Source of the DNA: JAJCYX01 sp965243825
GTDB taxonomy: Bacteria; Chloroflexota; Dehalococcoidia; Lucifugimonadales; Lucifugimonadaceae
Direction of reading: 5' to 3'
Assembly (NCBI GenBank): GCA_965243825.1
Contig: CBDEVT010000001.1
Location: 1,798,001 to 1,862,000 of the forward strand
Length of the DNA: 64,000 nucleotides
Shown here one piece after another: positions 35,458-44,044 of the stretch. The first letter of the stretch is position 1. Every line of letters starts with the position of its first letter. The position numbers and the translations under genes are program-made. The notes under the pieces are model-generated. The model was not told the DNA's origin, ran no database searches, and saw only the letters and a program-made list of their open reading frames with translations.

Positions 35458-35814
35458 CTAACCCTGTTCAAACTCCATCAGCGGCCGTACCTCGACTGAG
35501 CCGCCTTCGAGGATTGGCATCGACTTGGCTGCCTCAGCCGCCTCTTCCCAGGAATCAACATCGAGGATGTAGAAGCCGCCAAACTGCTCTTTGGTTTCGG
35601 CGAATGGGCCGTCAGTGACCGTAGTCTGCCCACTGTTTATGCGGACGGTGTGTGCCGTGCTTGTCGGCATCAACGCATCACCGGCGAGCATTTTGCCCGA
35701 CTTCTGAAGACCATCGGTGTATGTGAACCATGCGCCCATGTTCTGCTGCATTTCAGCCTCACTGAACTTGGCGCGATCGGCCTCTGGCGAATAGATAAGT
35801 AGAGCGAACCTCAT
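35458..35814 (-). CDS. YciI/DGPF-domain protein
   Basis: A 118-residue member of the YCII-related (DGPF) family. It shows MRFALLIYSPE at the start, the TVTDGPFAETKEQFGGFYILDVDSWEEA core and VEVRPLMEF at the end. Function is unclear; relatives often accompany ECF sigma factors, none of which is seen here. AGGAGG eight bases upstream fixes ATG 35814. Confidence 0.93.
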   Translation of the reverse strand: MRFALLIYSPEADRAKFSEAEMQQNMGAWFTYTDGLQKSGKMLAGDALMPTSTAHTVRINSGQTTVTDGPFAETKEQFGGFYILDVDSWEEAAEAAKSMPILEGGSVEVRPLMEFEQG

Positions 35815-36090
35815 TTTGTCCTCCTGTGATCTCGGTTTCGTTCTCACGACGAACGGAGATCGACTTTCTCGACACCTCTATTGTCCGCTCCGACCACGGA
35901 AACTGAGCGTGATGCCCGGAATTGTACGCGCCGAATCTCGAATCACAATCGAGGTTCAAGAGTTGAATGTCATCGGAGTGACGGCGTTAACAGTGCGAAC
36001 TTGCGGTAAGATCGATCGGTCAATTAGCGTCTCGTGTTGCAGGGCGGGCACATCGAGAATCATCAAGATCTTGAGAAAAGGAGCGGTGAG

Positions 36091-36723
36091 ATGGCACTTC
36101 TACTCGGTGACAAAGTCCCCAACTTCCAGCAGGAATCCAGCGAGGGCAAGATCGACCTCTATGAGTATCTTGGCGACAGCTGGGGCGTTCTCTTCTCGCA
36201 TCCTGCCGATTACACGCCTGTATGCACGACCGAGCTCGGTACGGTGGCCGGAATGAAGGGCGAGTTCGATAAACGCAACGTGAAAGTTGTTGGACTCAGC
36301 GTTGATGAGCTCGCGAACCATGGTGGCTGGATCGACGACATCGAGCAAACCCAGAGCGTGAAGATGAACTTTCCGATTCTGGCTGATGGAGATCGAACAG
36401 TCGCATCCGCGTATGACATGATCCAGGCGGATGGAACGAACATGACAGTACGCTCGGTGTTCATCATCGACCCGAACAAGACGCTTCGACTCACACTCAC
36501 GTACCCTGCTTCAACCGGACGGAACTTTGCGGAAATCCTGCGTGTGATCGATTCGCTGCAACTTACTGATAACTACAAAGTCGCCACACCGGCAAACTGG
36601 CGGGACGGTGATGACGTCGTTGTGTTGCCAGCAGTTTCTGACGAAGATGCTGACAAGATGTTCACAAAAGGAATCGACCGCCAGCGACCTTACTTACGAG
36701 TCACTCCGCAACCAAACAAGTAG
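36091..36723 (+). CDS. 1-Cys peroxiredoxin (Prx6 family)
   Basis: A 210-residue peroxidase that reduces hydrogen peroxide and organic peroxides. The peroxidatic cysteine is C45 in HPADYTPVCTTELG. No resolving cysteine is found later, so it is of the 1-Cys type needing an external thiol. The C-terminal Prx6 extension (WRDGDDVVVLPAVSDEDADKMF) is present. AAGGAG precedes ATG 36091. The 276-bp gap to the divergent YciI gene must hold both promoters; nothing else was seen in it. Confidence 0.95.
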   Translation: MALLLGDKVPNFQQESSEGKIDLYEYLGDSWGVLFSHPADYTPVCTTELGTVAGMKGEFDKRNVKVVGLSVDELANHGGWIDDIEQTQSVKMNFPILADGDRTVASAYDMIQADGTNMTVRSVFIIDPNKTLRLTLTYPASTGRNFAEILRVIDSLQLTDNYKVATPANWRDGDDVVVLPAVSDEDADKMFTKGIDRQRPYLRVTPQPNK

Positions 36724-36726
36724 CAA

Positions 36727-37629
36727 TTACCAGCCAGGTTTTCCGGACACGCGTCTCGCAATTACCTCAAGGCGATTGACCATTTGCGGGTCGCGTTGAT
36801 CCGGTGCCGTGGCAATGGCGTGTTCTAACGAACTGTGGCAACCGGACTCGCATCGTTCAGGTAATCGCCCAATGGCGGGAACTGCTGCCTCGACAAGCGT
36901 CCTTGCTTTTTCAGTATTGCCTTTCAGGACGTCCAGAATGGATGCTGTGGAGACTGCCTCGTGCTCATCGTGCCAGCAGTCATAGTCGGTGACCATGGCG
37001 ACAGTTGAGTAGCAGATCTCTGCTTCACGAGCCAGTTTCGCCTCCGGCATGTTTGTCATGCCAATGAGGTCAGCACCCCACGAGCGATGCAGCTCAGACT
37101 CGGCGCGTGACGAGAATTGCGGTCCTTCCATGACCACGTAGGTGCCACTTTTTGTGATGTCTATTTCGGCGTCTCTGGCAGCATGCGCCACCTGTTCGGA
37201 CGTCGCTTTGCAGGTCGGGTCTGCCATGGAGACATGAGCAACAAAACCCGTTCCGAAGAACGACTTGTTGCGGGCGAACGTGCGGTCGATGTACTGGTCT
37301 ACAAGCACGAAATCGCCGGGTTTTAGGTCTTCCCGGAGCGAGCCGACGGCGCTGAACGAGAGAATCCGATTCACGCCCACGCGCTTGAGCGCTTCGATGT
37401 TTGCGCGGTAATTGATTTCTGAAGGCGAGATTCGATGCCCCCGTCCGTGCCTGGGCAGGAACACAAGCCGAGTTGCCTCAAACTCTCCAATAAGGAGATC
37501 GTCGGACGGATCTCCAAAGTTGCTCCCAATGGTGACCCACTGAGCTGATTCGAAGCCGGGTAGCTCGTAAAGTCCCGTACCACCAATGATGCCAATGGCG
37601 GGTGATGTTGTTTCAGTAGTCAGGTTCAT
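36727..37629 (-). CDS. mtnP: S-methyl-5'-thioadenosine phosphorylase
   Basis: Phosphorolyses methylthioadenosine to adenine and 5-methylthioribose-1-phosphate in methionine salvage. The 300-residue sequence shows IGIIGGTGLYELPG, PRHGRGHRISPSEINYRANI, ILSFSAVGSLRE, MEGPQFSSRAES and LIGMTNMPEAKLAREAEICY, all family blocks. No other salvage genes are adjacent. The stop is 3 bp after that of the convergent peroxiredoxin gene. Confidence 0.94.
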   Translation of the reverse strand: MNLTTETTSPAIGIIGGTGLYELPGFESAQWVTIGSNFGDPSDDLLIGEFEATRLVFLPRHGRGHRISPSEINYRANIEALKRVGVNRILSFSAVGSLREDLKPGDFVLVDQYIDRTFARNKSFFGTGFVAHVSMADPTCKATSEQVAHAARDAEIDITKSGTYVVMEGPQFSSRAESELHRSWGADLIGMTNMPEAKLAREAEICYSTVAMVTDYDCWHDEHEAVSTASILDVLKGNTEKARTLVEAAVPAIGRLPERCESGCHSSLEHAIATAPDQRDPQMVNRLEVIARRVSGKPGW

Positions 37630-37698
37630 TCAGATGTGTTCAAGTAGTCCGTTCGAATAACGTAAAGCTGTTGGACGAGGCTATGATTACAGATCACT

Positions 37699-37786
37699 GC
37701 CGGGGTGGCGGAATGGTAGACGCAGCGGGCTTAAACCCCGCGGCCCCTCAAAAGGCGTGTGGGTTCGAATCCCACCCTCGGCACCA
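37699..37786 (+). tRNA. tRNA-Leu (TAA)
   Basis: An 88-base class II tRNA with acceptor GCCGGGG/CCTCGGC (one G-T pair), discriminator A and an encoded CCA. The anticodon stem GCGGG/CCCGC encloses CTTAAAC, anticodon TAA. A long variable arm is present. It stands alone, apart from the cluster at 32.2-32.6 kb. Confidence 0.95.
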
Positions 37787-37819
37787 TCTGGCGATCCGCC
37801 AGACTTGCCTTAGCTCGAT

Positions 37820-38743
37820 CTAACCCCTTTGTTCCCAGTCTTCGGCCGCTTCATCGTACCTACCATGTAGAGCGGAAATCGTTTCCTTCGAGATTGGTAA
37901 GTGGTTATTGACCATCTCGATGTTCGAAACAAGGTGATGAGGCCTCTGAGTACCGACGATTGCCACATCGACCTCGTTGTGTCCCATCACAAACCCCATC
38001 GCGGTCAAAATTCGGTCGGCTGGCTCATTAGGCAGTGGTCCCTCGGCCTGCATCAGTCCCGCTCGCCTGAAGTACTCTTCGGTGTAAGACGGATTGTGCG
38101 AATAGGGTGCCGGATCTTGAGGCGCTCCCCAAACAGCGTTGCCAATCGGCCGCTTGATGATGATCCCCATTCCCTGTTTTTCCGCCTCGGGCAAGAGTGT
38201 TTTGCGGGCTTTCTGGTCTACGAGATTGAATGATGTTTGCAGGGTGTCGAAAATCCCGGATCTGACTGCCCATTCGGCGTTCTCATTGTCGCCTGAGTAT
38301 CCGATGAAACGAGTCTTACCTGCATCTCGGACTTTCTGAAGTGCGCCGATCACATCTCCACGTTCAAGAACTTCGACCGTGCAAGAATGTAGTTGCAGGA
38401 TGTCGACGTGATCCGTCTTCATTCGCTTCAGGGACCTATCGATACTTTCTTCGATCAACTGGGCAGTCCAGTCTTCGCCTTCCCCGCGAGGTACGTAGTG
38501 GCCTGCCTTGGTAGCGAGCACGAATTCGTCACGTCTGTGAGAGACCGCCTTGCCCACCTGTTCCTCGCTTAGGTCATAGCAGGCAGCTGTATCAAGGAAA
38601 TTGATGCCGTTGTCGAGAGCCGCGTTGATGACCTCGGTCGCCTGGGTCTCTTCTGCTTTGGACAGATTGAATCCGGTTTCAGAAAGTCCAATTCCAAGCC
38701 GGCTAACTTCAAGGTCTGTTTTGCCGAGAGAATTCTTCTGCAT
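37820..38743 (-). CDS. Aldo/keto reductase
   Basis: A NADPH-dependent (beta/alpha)8 oxidoreductase of 307 residues. The catalytic tetrad is D51, Y56, K79 and H119 (INFLDTAACY, ATKAGH, LQLHSC). FVMGHNEVDVAIVGTQRPHHL near the end is the cofactor region. The substrate is an unknown carbonyl. GAGGTGAT immediately upstream supports ATG 38743, rather than an earlier in-frame codon. Confidence 0.92.
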   Translation of the reverse strand: MQKNSLGKTDLEVSRLGIGLSETGFNLSKAEETQATEVINAALDNGINFLDTAACYDLSEEQVGKAVSHRRDEFVLATKAGHYVPRGEGEDWTAQLIEESIDRSLKRMKTDHVDILQLHSCTVEVLERGDVIGALQKVRDAGKTRFIGYSGDNENAEWAVRSGIFDTLQTSFNLVDQKARKTLLPEAEKQGMGIIIKRPIGNAVWGAPQDPAPYSHNPSYTEEYFRRAGLMQAEGPLPNEPADRILTAMGFVMGHNEVDVAIVGTQRPHHLVSNIEMVNNHLPISKETISALHGRYDEAAEDWEQRG

Positions 38744-39031
38744 GCTTATCACCTCTGTTCGAACATGTCTCGCGAAGGCTGATCCTACCGGATTGTCACT
38801 TCCTATTTCAGCGCCAACAGAAAACGAGGGGACCCCAACAGCAGATTCCTTTCGCTCTGCACCGGAATCCACTGGCCTTCCAGTTGACCTGAACTGACTG
38901 CACCATCGGTATACGTATCAGGTGATCTCCTGAGTGAATTGATCGGTGCCTGCCCAAGGTGCGTGTTTCATAGCGGCGTGTTGTGGGTTCACTTCCATGG
39001 TTCAGTTCGGACCAGAGGCAACACTGTTGGC

Positions 39032-39481
39032 ATGCGCGCAAACTCATTCGACATTCTGAAGTCAACCGGCACCAACCGCATCAATGATCAAAATAGAGTT
39101 GCCGTCGTTCCCGAATGGGTGGACGGGGACACAATGCAGATTGCGAACTTGTCGAGCGAACTTACCGGTCTCCAAGTCCGTTTAGACATTCCAGGGGACT
39201 CATCGGTACATCCTGTATCGCCGAATGTCTTTGCTTTTACGGAAGCCAGCGTGTCGGGGTTGCTGTTCATTGGCGACGATGGGGATTCGATCTGGTTCTG
39301 GCCTGAAAATGAGTCAGTCGCTTTCAGAATTGAGGAGACCCTCTCCCGTAAGCTATGGTCAACACTGCCGGAAGGTGTGATTTTCAACATTAGCCAGGGC
39401 GCTCTGATTGCCTGTTCGTATGTGACATCAATCGACACTGTTGCGTTTCGTTTCTCTGCGCCTTCGCAGATGGCAGCCTGA
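39032..39481 (+). CDS. Hypothetical protein, about 149 aa
   Basis: No family recognised. A mainly beta protein: VAVVPEWVDGDTMQIAN, LTGLQVRLDIPGD, VSGLLFIGDDGDSIWFWPENESVAFRIEE and a final IACSYVTSIDTVAFRFS. No signal peptide or cysteine motif is seen. The start is uncertain (ATG 39032 with GAGG about 15 bases before; the frame stays open to 38939). The opposite strand is also open, but its product is less protein-like. Confidence 0.5.
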   Translation: MRANSFDILKSTGTNRINDQNRVAVVPEWVDGDTMQIANLSSELTGLQVRLDIPGDSSVHPVSPNVFAFTEASVSGLLFIGDDGDSIWFWPENESVAFRIEETLSRKLWSTLPEGVIFNISQGALIACSYVTSIDTVAFRFSAPSQMAA

Positions 39482-39540
39482 ATCGGAACCAGAGCGCGCA
39501 GTCCTTTGTATCGGATCAAAAGTGACGATCCCTACACTTG

Positions 39541-39562
39541 TAATAGAACAAATGTTCTATTA
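39541..39562. promoter_or_regulatory. 22-bp palindrome with GAAC-N4-GTTC core (LexA-box-like)
   Basis: Perfect 10-bp arms TAATAGAACA and TGTTCTATTA are separated by AA. The core GAAC-AAAT-GTTC fits the Gram-positive type of LexA/SOS box. The micropeptide ATG (39552) lies inside it, and TACACT just upstream could be its -10. A bound repressor would cover the transcription start and start codon. Confidence 0.65.
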
Positions 39563-39623
39563 TCATCCAGGCGGATGGGCGGGGTTGAGTGGCGGTGCCT
39601 GCGGATGCGGCGGTAGTCAATGA
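39552..39623 (+). CDS. Gly/Cys-rich micropeptide, 23 aa
   Basis: A short frame ATG-TGA starting within the palindrome. It encodes an aromatic N-terminus (MFYYHPGGW) and a glycine-rich C-terminus with two cysteines (GGACGCGGSQ); 8 of 23 residues are Gly. There is no Shine-Dalgarno, so translation would be leaderless or nearly so. It could be a regulatory leader, a small toxin/SOS-type peptide or a modified peptide precursor. A zinc-finger-like gene follows 140 bp later. Expression is unproven. Confidence 0.4.
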   Translation: MFYYHPGGWAGLSGGACGCGGSQ

Positions 39624-39762
39624 AAGACCTTGCCGAGACTCTCTGGTCCAGTAGCGTGACCGGGCGGTCGTTGGTTTCGTGTAGACAGATTTAGTGCCGC
39701 TGTGTTCGCAGGCAGTAGATCAACCTCGATATTTGGCCACGCAGCAGGTTGAGGTACGTGTG

Positions 39763-40161
39763 ATGGCGTTGAGTCTGAAGCTGGTTGTATGCGGTCTATG
39801 CGGAGATGATCAGCCGTTCTGCGTTCCGACCCGGTTCCGAAGAACCTATATGAAGCTCCACCTCGAGAAAGCTCACAACCTCTCTGTACGGAGTCTGAAG
39901 CTTTCAAGGCACCAGGTGGCAGAAGGGCAAGACACTTCGATCATCAACTGGACGGATCATGTAGGTGATCAGCAGCGGCGGGTATTAGTTGAGCTGGAAT
40001 TGCCGATTCCGGATCAATTGGACGAGTCTCTGGCCACTTCTGCAGTTGGCGACACAGTGCAGCCAGGCCCGCATTTGGGTCCGGAAAACCCTGAAGGGTG
40101 GACGGCCAGTGCCATGCGCCATCTGTACAGTGAACGTTCAGCGTCTACGCTAATGCACTGA
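39763..40161 (+). CDS. Hypothetical protein with C2H2-like zinc finger
   Basis: A 132-residue protein whose N-terminus carries CGLC (11-14) followed by HLEKAH, a C2H2-type ligand set with an unusually long 19-residue finger rich in basic and aromatic residues (VPTRFRRTYMKL). The remainder is acidic/polar with no recognised domain. A DNA- or RNA-binding role is possible. GAGGT (39751-39755) supports ATG 39763. It may be cotranscribed with the micropeptide under the palindrome. Confidence 0.6.
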   Translation: MALSLKLVVCGLCGDDQPFCVPTRFRRTYMKLHLEKAHNLSVRSLKLSRHQVAEGQDTSIINWTDHVGDQQRRVLVELELPIPDQLDESLATSAVGDTVQPGPHLGPENPEGWTASAMRHLYSERSASTLMH

Positions 40162-40195
40162 GCGATAAGTCAGAGCGGATCAGTATGTTCATCGC

Positions 40196-41926
40196 CTACT
40201 GGCTTGCCAATCGCCTCCTTGGCCCGAGTCTTGCCGCTATGACCGGCCCTCCGTGGTTGTGGCGAGAGAACGTGTTGAGCCTCGGTCTTGGAGTGAACGG
40301 TGCTGTTGCCCAATCTGCAACTTCACAACGCTCAGCCCATTCGTTGTAGTAGCTGAGCATCGACTCGGCGCGGTCCTTCTCACCAGCGATTAAGTCGTTG
40401 GACTCGACTCGATCGTCGGTGATGTTGTAAAGCTCCCAGACAGCGCGTGACTCAGGATCTGAAGGATCGGCAATCTCGCTGACCAATTTCCAATTACCCA
40501 TTCTCACGGCCCGGTTGCCTTCGTGTTCCCACGCGATCGGTTGATCACGTTCCCAGTTGTCGCCTTGCAAGACACTGGCAAACGATTCGCCTTCAATTGG
40601 CTTAATGTCGTGCCCATTGAAGGTTCCCGGATAGGCTGCACCTGCAATATCAATCAGAGTTGCGTTGATGTCCGAGATGTGCGCCGGATTGTTGAAAACT
40701 TGGCCTGTGGATGCACTTCCATTCGGGTAGTGCATGATGAACGGCGTTGAGATACCGCCTTCGTGCGTGTAGTGCTTAAACAGTCGGAAAGGTGTGTTGT
40801 TGACGTTCGCCCAGGCGATGTCCACGCTGGCGAATGTATCTGGCGGGCCCGGCTCGATGTCCGGCGAATTGCCTGTGCGGACTAGTCTTCCATCTACAGT
40901 CGGGTAGTTGTAACGATCAGGATCGGGACCGGGAGTGTCCTCGGCGAGGAATTCGGCGCATCCACCGTTGTCGGCCAGAAACACGATCACCGTGTTGTCC
41001 AATTCGCCTTCAGCCTCTAGTTTTTCAACCAGTTTTCCGATTCCACGGTCAACCTGTTCCACCTGCGCCGCATACACGGCCATCTGCAGATCACGCCATT
41101 CTTTATGCTGTTCATCCGTCCAGGGCTTGACGACCTGTTCTCGCGGTGAAAGGTCCCACTCTTTGTTGACGATTTCCATCCCTCGTTGAGATTCGTGGCG
41201 GTTTCCACGGATCTGATCCCAACCTTTCAGATACTTACCGCGATACTGTTCGATGTCTTCTGGCCATGCATGGAGTGGCCAGTGAGGAGCTGTGAACGCC
41301 ATGTACAGGAAGAACGGTTCGTCACGATGAACGGCGTCGTCCACAAACTGGACTGCCTTCGCCGAGATTGCGTCCGTGAAGTGGTAATCGGTCGTCTCGA
41401 CACTGATTTGAGTTGTGTCGTCCATAAGCATGTTGGGGTTGTAGTAGCTTCCACCGCCAGAAAGAATTCCGTAGAAACGATCAAAGCCGCGTCCCCGCGG
41501 TGACGGATACCCGGGCATGTCCGGATGCCAGCCATCAGGCAGATTGGTTTGATCGCCAGCGACATGCCACTTCCCGGTCATCAGCGTTCGGTAGCCTGCG
41601 GTTTTCAACACCTCCGCAATCGTCACACAGTTATCGTTCAAGAACCCCTGGTAGGCAGGTATTCCTAGATCGTTAACCATGTGACCAATTCCCGCCTGAT
41701 GCGGGTTAAGCCCAGTGAGCAGTGATGCGCGAGAAGGGCAGCATCGCGCTGAGTTGTACATCTGGGTGAAACGGACACCGCCTGCGGCCAGATTATCGAG
41801 GTTGGGAGTGCGGATCTCTGAACCGTAGCAACCGAGGTCTGACCAACCGAGGTCATCTGCCATGATCAGGACAATGTTCGGCTTCGGGTTCTTCGTTGGT
41901 GCTGCTGCGGCGTGATCTGAGGTCAT
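40196..41926 (-). CDS. Type I arylsulfatase
   Basis: A formylglycine-dependent sulfatase of 576 residues. The modification motif is C62 in CCPSRASLLTG (C-x-P-x-R...TG). NIVLIMADDLGWSDLG gives D24/D25 for calcium, and FLADNGG the later metal ligands. It cleaves sulfate esters, commonly of marine polysaccharides or phenols. No Sec or Tat signal is visible, so it would work on imported substrate unless the N-terminus is misplaced. The activating FGE is not in the window. Confidence 0.93.
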   Translation of the reverse strand: MTSDHAAAAPTKNPKPNIVLIMADDLGWSDLGCYGSEIRTPNLDNLAAGGVRFTQMYNSARCCPSRASLLTGLNPHQAGIGHMVNDLGIPAYQGFLNDNCVTIAEVLKTAGYRTLMTGKWHVAGDQTNLPDGWHPDMPGYPSPRGRGFDRFYGILSGGGSYYNPNMLMDDTTQISVETTDYHFTDAISAKAVQFVDDAVHRDEPFFLYMAFTAPHWPLHAWPEDIEQYRGKYLKGWDQIRGNRHESQRGMEIVNKEWDLSPREQVVKPWTDEQHKEWRDLQMAVYAAQVEQVDRGIGKLVEKLEAEGELDNTVIVFLADNGGCAEFLAEDTPGPDPDRYNYPTVDGRLVRTGNSPDIEPGPPDTFASVDIAWANVNNTPFRLFKHYTHEGGISTPFIMHYPNGSASTGQVFNNPAHISDINATLIDIAGAAYPGTFNGHDIKPIEGESFASVLQGDNWERDQPIAWEHEGNRAVRMGNWKLVSEIADPSDPESRAVWELYNITDDRVESNDLIAGEKDRAESMLSYYNEWAERCEVADWATAPFTPRPRLNTFSRHNHGGPVIAARLGPRRRLASQ

Positions 41927-42087
41927 TGTTCTCTTATTCGTTGTGTATCTCTAGATTGTGGTTCGACCTGCCATAGTAACGGCGCTGCGCTAGAGGCGAT
42001 GTTGAACCTGATGCAATGCCGTAATGACCAAACTGGGTCAACATGATTCGGTCGAGTTTGCGGTCGCTACCGTACACTCGCCCAACC

Positions 42088-42702
42088 ATGGACAGGTTCA
42101 TGAATCTGATATCTCGTGTACTTCGCCAATTTTTCTCGTATCGCAAATACGAAGTATTAAGGCGCGACCTCAGCAATGAGGTAGAAATACGTGAGCCCGC
42201 TATAGAAGTCACCTGGAAATTAGGTACTGAGGCGGATGTTGACCGCCTAACCCCCGAAGACCACAACTGTGACGAGGTTCGTGCCAAGGAACTGAAGAGG
42301 CAGTTGGCGATCGGTAGCAGGATGGTCTACGCAGAGCACGAAGGTGAGATCGTGCACGTCAGTTTCGTTCATTTCAAGTACTTGGCCGATTCCGGCTATC
42401 AGATTGAACTTGCTCCCAACGTGGGAGTTTCGCATGACGTCCGAACTGTCGAGCGTTACCGAGGTAAGGGATTACAGCTTGCCGGCGGCCCAAGGCGACG
42501 AAAAGCTGCGATTGAGGCCGGGGCTGACTGGACCGTTAGTATCGTCGAGGTTTCCAATGGAGTTTCGTTAAGAAACTCGGTTCGCGGTGGGATGCAGGTA
42601 TTTGGGCGAATTCATGTGGTCAGAGTTCTGAGGTGGTTCTATTTTGTGCGTGTGCCCAGGTCTGTCCGAGAGTGGTGCGCGAACCCAACACCGTTCGACT
42701 AA
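42088..42702 (+). CDS. GNAT-fold acetyltransferase-like protein
   Basis: A 204-residue protein with a GNAT-like core. An entry strand MVYAEHEGEIVHVSFVHFK is followed by VGVSHDVRTVERYRGKGLQLAG, where R/Q-x-x-G-x-G/A appears as RYRGKGLQ. AAIEAGADWTVSIVEVSNGVSLRNSVRGGM is the usual N-x-x-S-x-x-x-x-x-x-x-G block. The substrate is unknown. The N-terminal amphipathic and basic segment (about 1-40) is not part of the fold. It is divergent from the sulfatase gene. Confidence 0.7.
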   Translation: MDRFMNLISRVLRQFFSYRKYEVLRRDLSNEVEIREPAIEVTWKLGTEADVDRLTPEDHNCDEVRAKELKRQLAIGSRMVYAEHEGEIVHVSFVHFKYLADSGYQIELAPNVGVSHDVRTVERYRGKGLQLAGGPRRRKAAIEAGADWTVSIVEVSNGVSLRNSVRGGMQVFGRIHVVRVLRWFYFVRVPRSVREWCANPTPFD

Positions 42703-42773
42703 CAGCTGGCCGAGGCGATGGAGCGAATCTCTGATTTCAGCTTCAAGACGTTGACTCGACCATGAAGTCGACT

Positions 42774-43262
42774 CTAGCTTGCCTGTAAAACAGCTCGCTC
42801 AAGCAACTCAAGTGCTCGAATGCCGAATCTGTCCATATTCGCGGCACGATCCGAATCACCTGTCTCCAACGTCTCAGCCAGTTCAACCGGTCCTGAGACG
42901 GCAACGCAGGTGTGACCAGCGGCATCGCCATACCTGTTGCCGGTCGGGCCAGCAGCACCAGTTTCGCTCAAACCCCAGGTAGTTCCTAGTTTTTCACGTG
43001 CAGTGGATGCGCACAGAGCCGCATAAGGTTCACTCGCAGAACGAATGCCAGGATGTTCATCTAGATTGATGCCGAGAAACGCGTCCCTTGCCGCACCTGT
43101 ATAAACCACCACCCCGCCCATGAAGTATGCAGATGCACCGGGCACAGAAAGCAACGCTGCGGAAACTAGGCCGCCACTGGACGATTCAGATACGGCTACG
43201 GTATGCCCACGTTCCTTAAGCAATTTGCCGATTCGGCTTGCAGTTTCATACAACTCTGACAT
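42774..43262 (-). CDS. CinA C-terminal domain protein (NMN deamidase family)
   Basis: A stand-alone CinA/PncC domain of 162 residues that in characterised members deamidates nicotinamide mononucleotide. Family blocks are VAVSESSSGGLVSAALLSVPGAS, FMGGVVVYTGAARDAFLGI, GLSETGAAGPTGNRYGDAAGHTCVAV and the C-terminal helix. No COG1058 partner domain is attached. Confidence 0.93.
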   Translation of the reverse strand: MSELYETASRIGKLLKERGHTVAVSESSSGGLVSAALLSVPGASAYFMGGVVVYTGAARDAFLGINLDEHPGIRSASEPYAALCASTAREKLGTTWGLSETGAAGPTGNRYGDAAGHTCVAVSGPVELAETLETGDSDRAANMDRFGIRALELLERAVLQAS

Positions 43263-43380
43263 CTGTCGGTCTCCAAACTGGATGATTGGGCGCGTTGAGG
43301 CGCATGTTACTGTGTTGTGAGGGATGCTCGTTTACAGATGGCTAACAAGAGTTCCAATGTCTTGCCTGGAAGAGTGACTG

Positions 43381-43614
43381 GTGACAGAGATAACTGTCTA
43401 TTCGTCCAACATGTGCAGTACCTGCGAGATGGTGAAGCAGTTTCTTGTTTTACGAGGGCGGGATTTTGTCGAGAAGAACGTTTCATCCGATCTAGAAGGG
43501 CGTGCTGAGTTGCAGGCTTTGGGCTTCGATGGCACGCCGGTCACTGTAGTCGGCGATGAGGTTCTGGCAGGATTCGATGTTGGTGAACTGGACGCGGCAC
43601 TGGCTAAACTGTGA
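43381..43614 (+). CDS. Glutaredoxin-family protein
   Basis: A 77-residue thioredoxin-fold protein with CSTC (C12, C15), FLVLRGRDFVEKNVSSD, GTPVTVVGDEVLAGFD and a terminal helix, like NrdH/mycoredoxin-type glutaredoxins. It reduces disulfides or protein-thiol adducts. GTG start. It stands 50 bp before the NifU-like gene and the selenoprotein gene on the same strand, suggesting a thiol-redox cluster. Confidence 0.92.
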   Translation: MTEITVYSSNMCSTCEMVKQFLVLRGRDFVEKNVSSDLEGRAELQALGFDGTPVTVVGDEVLAGFDVGELDAALAKL

Positions 43615-43664
43615 ATCGCGAAGCAATCGTAATTGGTTGAAACTATCCGGAACGAGAGAGCTTG

Positions 43665-43910
43665 ATGGTCGCAACAACCTCGAATGACAAAGTTAATTTC
43701 GTGCTTGAGCAGATCGAGACTATGGTCGCCAGTGAAGGCGGGTCACTCGAGCTAGTATCGTCGGATGAGAACTCACTGTCGATTAAGTACGTGCCTGGCG
43801 TGAACGAAGAGTGCCCTGAGTGCGTACCGTCACTGGAACAGGTGACCCAGTTTCTGACTGCCTCACTCCAGATCCACGCCCCGGAAGTACAGCAGGTGAG
43901 CGTCTCTTAG
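43665..43910 (+). CDS. NifU C-terminal-like CxxC protein
   Basis: An 81-residue protein with the layout of the NifU C-terminal (Nfu) domain: a first helix FVLEQIETMVASEGGSLELV, a strand SLSIKYVPG, CPEC (C50-C53) where Nfu has its cluster-binding CxxC, and a helix plus strand ending HAPEVQQVSV. The usual glycine-rich CxGCP context is altered, so Fe-S binding is possible but not certain. ATG 43665 follows GAGAGAG. Confidence 0.65.
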   Translation: MVATTSNDKVNFVLEQIETMVASEGGSLELVSSDENSLSIKYVPGVNEECPECVPSLEQVTQFLTASLQIHAPEVQQVSVS

Positions 43911-44044
43911 TTAATCGACAGACCAGCGGCGTTCAAAGCAACCACTGTTGACTTCCCGCGTTTTTCGATTCCCTGTTGTAACATCGGCTCCAATTCCGAC
44001 CGGACCAGATGGCCTGGCTTCAAAGCACCTTTGGAGGCGACTCG

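Noticed and set aside
39088..39519. 143-codon minus-strand frame opposite the hypothetical gene at 39.0-39.5 kb
   Set aside because: Composition is less protein-like than the plus-strand frame and there is no ribosome-binding site; only one of the two can be real, and plus is preferred at moderate confidence.
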